DNA from: Parascedosporium putredinis
Taxonomy: Eukaryota; Ascomycota; Sordariomycetes; Microascales; Microascaceae
Reading direction: 5' to 3'
Assembly: GCA_949357655.1 (NCBI GenBank)
Contig: CASHTG010000012.1
Coordinates: forward strand, 3,534,001-3,598,000
Length of the DNA: 64,000 nt
Notes under the pieces: generated by a model
What the model was told of the DNA's origin: nothing
Database searches by the model: none
The model's input: the letters and a program-made list of their open reading frames with translations, nothing else
Part shown: positions 57,495-64,000 of the stretch, piece after piece
How the letters are laid out: each line of letters begins with the position of its first letter
Numbering within the stretch: position 1 is the first letter of the stretch
Made by a program: the position numbers and the translations under genes

Positions 57495-60190
57495 ATGAAG
57501 GCGCTTCAAAACATCTTGCTGGGTTTGCTGGGCGCAAGCTTCGCTCAAATCGGCGTCTTTGCCCAGGATGACGATTCTTCCGCCGAAGAAGGAGACCTGA
57601 CGGTGGAGCAAGGCAACTCGACTTACTTCAACCCGATATTTCCTGGCTTCCACCCCGATCCCAGCTGTATTTTCGTACCCGAATGGGATGACACGTTCTT
57701 TTGCGCTGCATCGAGCTTCAACGCCTTCCCGGGAATTCCGATACACGCCAGCAAGGACCTTAAGAATTGGAGGCTGATTGGTATGTTGTGTGGATGGAGT
57801 CACCAGATGACTTGTCTTACGAACTCTCTCGTGGATTCGTGGATTCGTGGGCCGTATTCTGTTATTGAAGCTCGAGGTTGCTGATGAGCTGTAGCCCATG
57901 TTTTGAACCGGCCGGAGCAGCTGCCGAGACTAGCGGAGACAAACCGCTCGACGAGGTACGAAGAGCCATTTTCGTATTCAGGGTCTCGATGGGAGGCGTG
58001 ACTCTAACGTGAACTAGCGGTATTTGGGCACCGACGCTGCGATATCAGGACGACACATTCTGGCTTTTCACCACATTAGTCGATGACGAGAAAGCGCCAG
58101 AGGACGCGTCAAGGTGGGATAATGTAAGACAATGGCTCATTCACGAATCGCCCTCCAAAAGTTCGCTGCTGGTCAGAGCTAATATTGGACTTCGCGGATA
58201 AGATCTTCTTCAAGGCGGAGGATCCGTTTGACGAACTATCGTGGACCGACGCCATCCATTTCGAGTTCGAGGGCTATGACCCATCCCCTTTCTGGGACGA
58301 GGATGGTAAAGTTTATGTCACAGCAGCTCATGCTTGGCGGGTTAGGTGCGTTGTAGCCGGGAGGAACTCGCTATTGGAGGCCCTCATTGCGACTGAAATT
58401 ACGACTCTAACTGGAGGTTCTGTAGTCCTGGGATTCACCAAGCTGAAATCGACCTTGAGACGGGCGATGTTGGCAATTGGACTGTGACGTGGGAAGGAAC
58501 TGGTGGGCAGGTGAGAACCGTGTTCCTATTTCGAGAATAAACTCGTCACTGCCCCGTTTACAAAGCTGATACACGAGACCAGGCACCTGAGGGCCCTCAC
58601 ATTTACTTCAAGGATGGATATTATTATCTTCTCGTGGCCGAGGGTACGTTTTCTCAGGCATGACAGCTGCGGATACCTAAATTCAATCTCGCTCGCTCCT
58701 CCCCAAACTGACCCTTTGACACAGGTGGCACTGGACACGACCACATGGTTACGATCTCCCGATCCGAGAGCATCGCCGGACCATTCGAGTCAAACCCTGC
58801 GAATCCCATCCTATCGAATACGAATACAACGAGCTTGTGTATGAGCACCCGCCCTCAGAGATCGTCTAATCTACAAGGGATCTTATCCTCTAGAACGGAG
58901 AGAAGCTGTTACTGACATAGCATTATCTATAGTCCAAGCAGTTGGCCATGCCGATCTATTTCAGGATGGGAATGGGCACTGGTAGGTGGCGCATCTTTTC
59001 CCCGTGGGGAGGTTCGGGAATGGGTTGGCATCGAGCCCCTCTTTTCTAATACGAGGTCCATTTATTTATATAGGTGGTGCGTGGCGCTTTCCGTCCGTGG
59101 CGGTGACGACTACGTGCATTTCCCTATGGGACGTGAAACAGTGATGGCGCCGGCAAGCTGGGGCGAGGAGAGTTCCCGTTATCGACTCTATTCAAGGAAC
59201 TATGGAGGGGTGGCCTATGCCTGAAGAGAATCTCGACGTGGATGGTGTTGGGTAGGTAACACAAGCTCCTCAAGACGCCTAGCCGAAGGCAGGACGTAAA
59301 GGCACAAGAACAAAAAAGCCAAGTCTTTGCTAACAACTTATATTTTTATGATTGCAGACGCTGGGTCTCGGATCGAGAGGATGATATCGACTTTGCACCC
59401 GACTCCGAATTCCCACCGCATTTCCAGTTCTGGCGTTATCCTAGCGAAGAATACTTTGAGATTTCCCCGAGGGCCATCCTAACACCCTCCGGATCAACCC
59501 ATCCAAAATTAACCTCACTGCTTTAAACGGAAATTACGCAGGGCCAGGGGGACAGGCGTTCGTTGGACGGAAACAGCAGGACACTCTCTTTACCTATAGC
59601 GTCGACCTCGACTTTGCCCCGGAGAAAGAAGAAGAGGAAGCAGGGATCACTGCGTTCCTCACCCAAAATCACCACCTCGACCTCGGTGTTGTGTACCTTC
59701 CATCTGGGTCAGAGACGGCCAGCTTCCCTGGGCCTCGGGGTGGCGACGAAAGCGCGGTAGAGGAGGGTGATCTTGCTCCCCATCTACGCTTCCGCGCCAT
59801 GTCCTACCTACCTGTGCCCGACACGCTCGTCGTTCCTCTTCCAGGGGCCTGGGCAGGAGAGACCTTGCGTCTTGAGATAAGCGCCAAAAACAACACGCAC
59901 TACTCCTTTTCTGCTGGGCCGGCGAGCGCGAGATCTCAAGTGCAGACGATAATTGACGTGTCCAACGAACACTTGAGCTGGGGATTTAACGGTGAGTTTC
60001 CGAGTTTCCGCCCCCATGGACATCGTTCCGTTTGCCCTCTTCCGCCGTATAAAATTGGCAGTGCCTAATAATACCTGTTGATCTAGGTGCTATCTTGGGC
60101 ATTTACGCAACGAGCAATGGTGGGAATGGGTCGACTCCTGCGTATTTCTCGAAATGGAAGTACACCCCTCAAGAACAATTTCGCGACTAA
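57495..60190 (+). CDS. Secreted GH43 glycosidase (beta-xylosidase/arabinofuranosidase-like)
   Basis: An extracellular enzyme acting on xylan or arabinan side chains. The signal peptide is MKALQNILLGLLGASFAQIG. The five-bladed propeller shows the general base Asp in FHPDPSC, the pKa-setting Asp in GYDPSPFWDEDG and the general acid Glu in APEGPHIYFKDGYYYLLVAE. A C-terminal beta-sandwich follows (LNGNYAGPGGQAFVGRKQQD, PAYFSKWKYTPQEQFRD). Exons: 57495-57780, 57895-57955, 58018-58123, 58203-58345, 58426-58510, 58583-58643, 58725-58838, 58933-58981, 59074-59251, 59358-59991 and 60087-60190. Three breaks occur: two near 59165-59180 (around GEFPVIDSIQGTMEGWP) and one near 59472 (C4 for C5 before EGHPNTLRINPSK). 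Ten introns is many for a secreted hydrolase. Exact substrate cannot be told from sequence. Confidence 0.87.
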
Positions 60191-61274
60191 TCGAACACAT
60201 GATGCCTGGAGAGGAGGGTAGTGACATCGAGGCGTGGATCTGGTAGACGCATCCGCGACACTCGGGTTCTCTCGTATGCCCTACACGTAGGCTTGGCATT
60301 GCAGAAGATGGGCTGAAGGGTCTCTAGATGTAGTCGAGTTCGAAAAGACAGCCACCATTTTTAGTTCACCCCGTTTTACTGGCTACATTTTATGGCGTGA
60401 TTCCGATGTAATTTGCCTCTCTCAGCCCTACAATGCCATGAAAACGCGTTCCGCGTCAATCGAGATACGTCAACCGGTATATCTTGCTCTCCAGAAGGGG
60501 CAACGACAGCGTAGAACGTCACCCGAGCAGTACTAGGACTCAGCCGACAGATTCATTCCACCAGAAATTTCTCCCTTGCACTCTCTTGGCATTACCAGGA
60601 ATTGCGAGATCGAAAATATGTGATTGGCTCCGCCATCCCGATGCGGCTTTGCTCTTCAGCCTTGAAGATGAGACTCGAGTGACGGGGAAAAGTTGAGTGG
60701 GCGACGAACTCCCAAGTCCTGTGATTGAAATGAAGGGCAAGGAAAAGTGAAGAGTCGGGAATATCATTCGCCCATTCCCAATCCAATAGCATCGTAGTTC
60801 TCTTCTACTCACTAGACACACTACGGGGGATGTAGACGGGTGGTGGGCAAAGCCCCAGGCGCGGATGTCATCAATATGCTGTGGTTGGCCGGCGCCGTGG
60901 TACGTCGCCGACGAAATGTCACCGCCAGCGATGCAAGGGAATAGGAGCCGTCAAGCTTCTTTTTGAGGTTCAAACAAGTTGACATCGCTACATGTAGGGA
61001 ATGGGCAAATATTTTTGACTGCTGTCTGGTTTTATATAAAGGCGGGACACGGGAACGTGCTTGAGAGGAGGGAATGGCGATGGTTGTGCTTGCTTCTCAC
61101 CAACTTTCACATTCGTTTACACAGCTCGCTCTTTTCCAGCTCTGAGGAACCGGTCGTTTAATATCTCTTTAGTCGCTTGCATCTCAAGCAAAGCCATCAT
61201 TCTTTTATTATATTTTTCCAGGCCATTTAACACCATTATTTTATAGTTGAACCTCGTTTAAACAATCTACCAAG
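60191..61274. promoter_or_regulatory. intergenic with promoter of the vWA gene
   Basis: The left half is the 3' flank of GH43. A strong TATA box (TATATAAAGG, about 61033-61042) lies about 235 bp upstream of the start codon, followed by a T/C-rich leader. No other gene is recognised. Confidence 0.55.
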
Positions 61275-62643
61275 ATGAAGTTGACGCAGGTCCTTGCCCT
61301 TGCCTTGGCGTATTCACCCATCGCTCTTGCCAAAAACCATGGCTGGCGCCGACAGGCACCTGAAGATACTTGCAAGATCCAGCTCGCTCAAAGCAATGGC
61401 GGCCGGAAGATTGCCATTGTCCTAGACTCTTCGGGCTCCATGTACTACAATGACCCCGAGGACCTGAGAATCACCGCTGGCAAGGCATTGAACTCGCAGC
61501 TTGTCACTGGCCAGAATGCCGATCTTGTTACCGTCGTCGAGTAAGTGATGATTCTTCCAACACCCTCAGTCCCTAATATTTGCTCTGAAAGCTATCTTGG
61601 AGTCAAGTTAACTGACATGTACGCTTGGCGAAAAAATGAAATAGTTTCGACAGCTGGGCCGCTGTGATTTACCCCTTGGGTAGCCCGTCCGGTGCAGAGA
61701 GCTCGTTTGACAAGATCAACAGCGATGGCGGTACATGGATTGGAGAGTAAGTTCTTTCGGATGCCCACCCCCTTCTACCGTTTGCCTCTACTTCCTTCGA
61801 CGAAGACTCGGACAACTGACGTTTTCCCTCGCTCCTTTTCGTAGTGGTATTGCCAAGGCCATCGACGAACTCAGCAAACCAGGAAGCGGGCCTGTTGCAG
61901 ACAATTCGGGAATAGTTGTTTTGACCGACGGCGAAGACTCTGATACCGAATTCTTGATTGAACAGATCAACCGAGCTGGCACTGCCGGCATTCGCGTCAG
62001 CTTTGGCTTCCTCGCTCCCTCCGACTCCTTTTCTGGCACGGAGCTGGAAACCGCCATCCTAAAGACTGGAGGAACATTCATGTCCTTCCACGACGCGGCC
62101 AACATCCAGCCTTGGCTCTTCCTCCTCCTCAGCAACGGACTGACCGCGAGTGACCACGACTCCAGCGCCGACCAGCCCCTCTTGTCAGGAATTACTATCG
62201 CCAAGCTTACTGGGACCGAGCCCGTGTCCTTCTCTTACGTTGCCCAGAGCGGAGAAGGCCTCACCTTCACCATCGAATCCCACTCGTCTCAGGCCCTCGA
62301 AGCTGACCTACAAGACGCTTCTGGAAAGTCAATCGTGAAGAAGGCCACCACTGCCGATCCCGCCGTCATTAGCTACAATACCACTACGGATGGCACCCTA
62401 AAGCTCGTCGTCTCCTCCACCAACTCCACTGCGGAGGGAATCTTCCAGGTCTCTCTTGATTCATCTCTGGGAATTTCTGGCTGCACGCTTCCTAACCGAA
62501 CTACCGTCCCTACTGATACTGGCGACAACGGCTATGGAACTGGATCTGGCACGGGTACCGGAACTGGCCATGGGAATGGCACCGCGCCGTGCCCCGGCAC
62601 TTGCCATGGCTCCGGCTCCGGCTCTGGGTCCGGTTCTGGCTCC

Positions 62644-62687
<44 letters not shown>

Positions 62688-62892
62688 CTCTGGCTCTGGC
62701 TCCGGCTCCGGCTCTGGTTCTGGGTATGGATCTGGCCCTGTTACCCCTGTTGCCCCTTCCTCTGTACCCACTTACGCTGGGGGCAAGCCTGCCTCGCCAA
62801 CCGGCGGGATCGTTGTCACCGCTGCTGCCGGGAAGGTTGCCGTTGCTGGTTTCTGGGCGGTTGGCCTCGGCTTGGTTGGACTTGTGCTGTAG
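61275..62892 (+). CDS. Secreted vWA-domain cell-surface protein with Gly-Ser stalk, probably GPI-anchored
   Basis: Three exons without a frame break: 61275-61540, 61645-61746 and 61845-62892. The signal peptide is MKLTQVLALALAYSPIALA. The von Willebrand A domain carries the metal-site motif D-S-S-G-S-M (IAIVLDSSGSMYYND) and the T-D-G-E-D-S-D loop (GIVVLTDGEDSD). A beta-rich region with several N-x-S/T sites follows, for example YNTTTDG and TNSTAEG. Next are a Gly/Thr region with three Cys, a run of about 20 Gly-Ser dipeptides, and a Pro/Val/Thr linker. The C-terminus is a hydrophobic GPI-type signal (VAVAGFWAVGLGLVGLVL) with small residues before it. The plan (ligand-binding head, flexible stalk, wall or membrane anchor) is that of an adhesin or surface receptor; the function is inferred. 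I do not recognise a named family. Confidence 0.85.
62605..62731 (+). repeat. 6-bp/12-bp minisatellite encoding (Gly-Ser)n
   Basis: About 20 copies of a GGCTCC, GGCTCT or GGTTCT unit in the vWA gene. It has internal higher-order blocks (a pure GGTTCT core of about six copies flanked by mixed units), consistent with slippage or unequal exchange. Confidence 0.9.
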
Positions 62893-64000
62893 GAAAATTG
62901 TGGCTCACTGGCAAAGGCCCAACTTGAGGGGAAAGGAGGGTTGGCCGCCTTCTACATGAGGGAACGTGGATCTTTTTTCTTGCTTCTTTTATGTAACAAT
63001 TGATACGTAGTGCTAGGAGACTATGCGGAGCACTTGTGAGAGAGAAAATAGAGTGGAAAAAAGCACCACATGAGTAGCCCCGTAGGTACATGAATTGCGT
63101 GCATCTGATCTCAGCGCCCATGCACCTGACGCGATTCCATGCCCATGTTCCGCCGATCTTCAAGCCTCGAACCCCACCTTCCCAAGCCCGGCTGCGTACA
63201 TTGTTTCATCCTCCATGCCACCACTGACCGCTCTTGGCAACAAGGGTAATTTCCCATGTGTGACGCAACACAAAGGAGCTTAAATTGACCACCCCTGACA
63301 GGCGCCCAATGACATGCCGCTCCTCCTCTCCATCCACCGCCGCTGTAGTGTAGGGCTGGAACCGACGTCCGGGGATGCGGACGCAAGTTGATGAATTCGG
63401 AGCCGCAACGACGGCGCCGCAAAACGAAAACCGCGGTCGAGGTGAGTTCGAGTCGAAACTTTTGGACGGAGTTTTCTAACAAAATAAGGAGCCTTTCAAC
63501 AGCTCGTTAATTGAAAAGGCACGATTTAATTGCGATTCCATACCTGATTCTTAAATATCGCCCACGCTCGAGGACGGGGAGAGAGGCAGGAGAGCCCGAG
63601 GTTCAGCGATGCTCAAACATATGGCATGCTTTTCTGCAGCGAGATATATGGACCATTAAGCTCAGTTTCTTGCAGCCTACTTCGTTCCATCATATACCAC
63701 CTTTGGTCATCAATATCTTATCAAAGAGCCTTGTTCATGACTTGATGAAAGGTGTGATATAGGCCACAGGATGATGAATTATCCTGGTGGGCAGCTGGTT
63801 CAATTATCCAAAATGATGGATGTCTGAGGGAAATCGCCCTCTCCGGCTCATCTAACGAACGAAAAGGGCCGTGGCAGCATTAGGCAGCATTGTTTGTTTA
63901 TTTCGCGAATTGCCAGATCGAGGAATCAATAGAATCATACGATTCACGTCAATTGCAATGTATCTGGAGGTTAGGAGACGACGATGGGTACGGCCGGATA
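62893..64000. other. right-end intergenic region
   Basis: This is the 3' flank of the vWA gene to the window edge. I see no supported gene, RNA or repeat. Short frames on both strands show no recognisable content. Confidence 0.5.

Noticed and set aside
62532..62771. Minus-strand frame of alternating Pro-Glu dipeptides
   Set aside because: It is the antisense of the Gly-Ser minisatellite in the vWA gene.
57495..62892. A carbohydrate-degradation or surface-protein gene cluster
   Set aside because: Only two unrelated secreted proteins are adjacent, with no shared regulator or transporter beside them.

Overview
The window is nuclear DNA of a filamentous ascomycete (Pezizomycotina, most likely Sordariomycetes). 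The evidence is the short spliceosomal introns (about 50-270 nt, GTRNGT donors, CTRAC branch points close to the acceptor), pyrimidine-rich promoters, and proteins whose closest remembered relatives are from that class. It holds seventeen confidently recognised genes plus the last codons of an SH3 protein at the left edge. I see no tRNA, rRNA, CRISPR array, transposon or secondary-metabolite cluster.

Left to right: SH3-protein 3' end (1-45, +); seipin (924-2382, +); a possible small membrane protein (3127-3390, -); a DUF7918-type fungal nuclear protein (3648-5637, +); NTF2 (8257-9389, +); ribosomal protein eL8 (10435-11658, -) divergent from the tRNA thiolase NCS6 (12206-13376, +); the complex I subunit NDUFA1 (13629-14123, -); a PHD-finger MYST acetyltransferase of the Sas3/Mst2 type (14891-18343, +); epsin (20960-22892, +); a Tco89-like TORC1 subunit (24689-26871, -); the Tudor splicing factor Spf30/SMNDC1 (29469-30728, +); the mitochondrial Fe-S protein Ind1/NUBPL (31412-32796, -); the NUP98-NUP96 precursor (33420-39756, -); a centrin, Cdc31 (41151-41911, +); the deadenylase subunit PAN2 (42886-47218, +); about 8 kb without a recognisable gene; a mitochondrial 2-oxoglutarate/malate carrier (55351-56416, +); a secreted GH43 glycosidase (57495-60190, +); and a secreted, probably GPI-anchored vWA protein with a Gly-Ser stalk (61275-62892, +).

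Most genes are housekeeping: nuclear transport (NTF2, NUP98-96), translation and RNA (eL8, NCS6, Spf30, PAN2), chromatin (Sas3), complex I and its assembly (NDUFA1, Ind1), lipid droplets (seipin), endocytosis (epsin) and TORC1. They do not form a pathway cluster. The right end turns to secreted or cell-surface proteins.

Two things stand out. First, about 30 single-base frame breaks interrupt otherwise well-conserved, mostly essential genes. Nearly all have the same polarity (one base missing) and most sit in short G/C/A/T runs, which points to homopolymer under-calling in the assembly. Gene boundaries below are therefore given as the full span needed for the conserved product. Second, NDUFA1 can only encode its conserved protein if a 4-nt exon is spliced between two introns of 54 and 55 nt.
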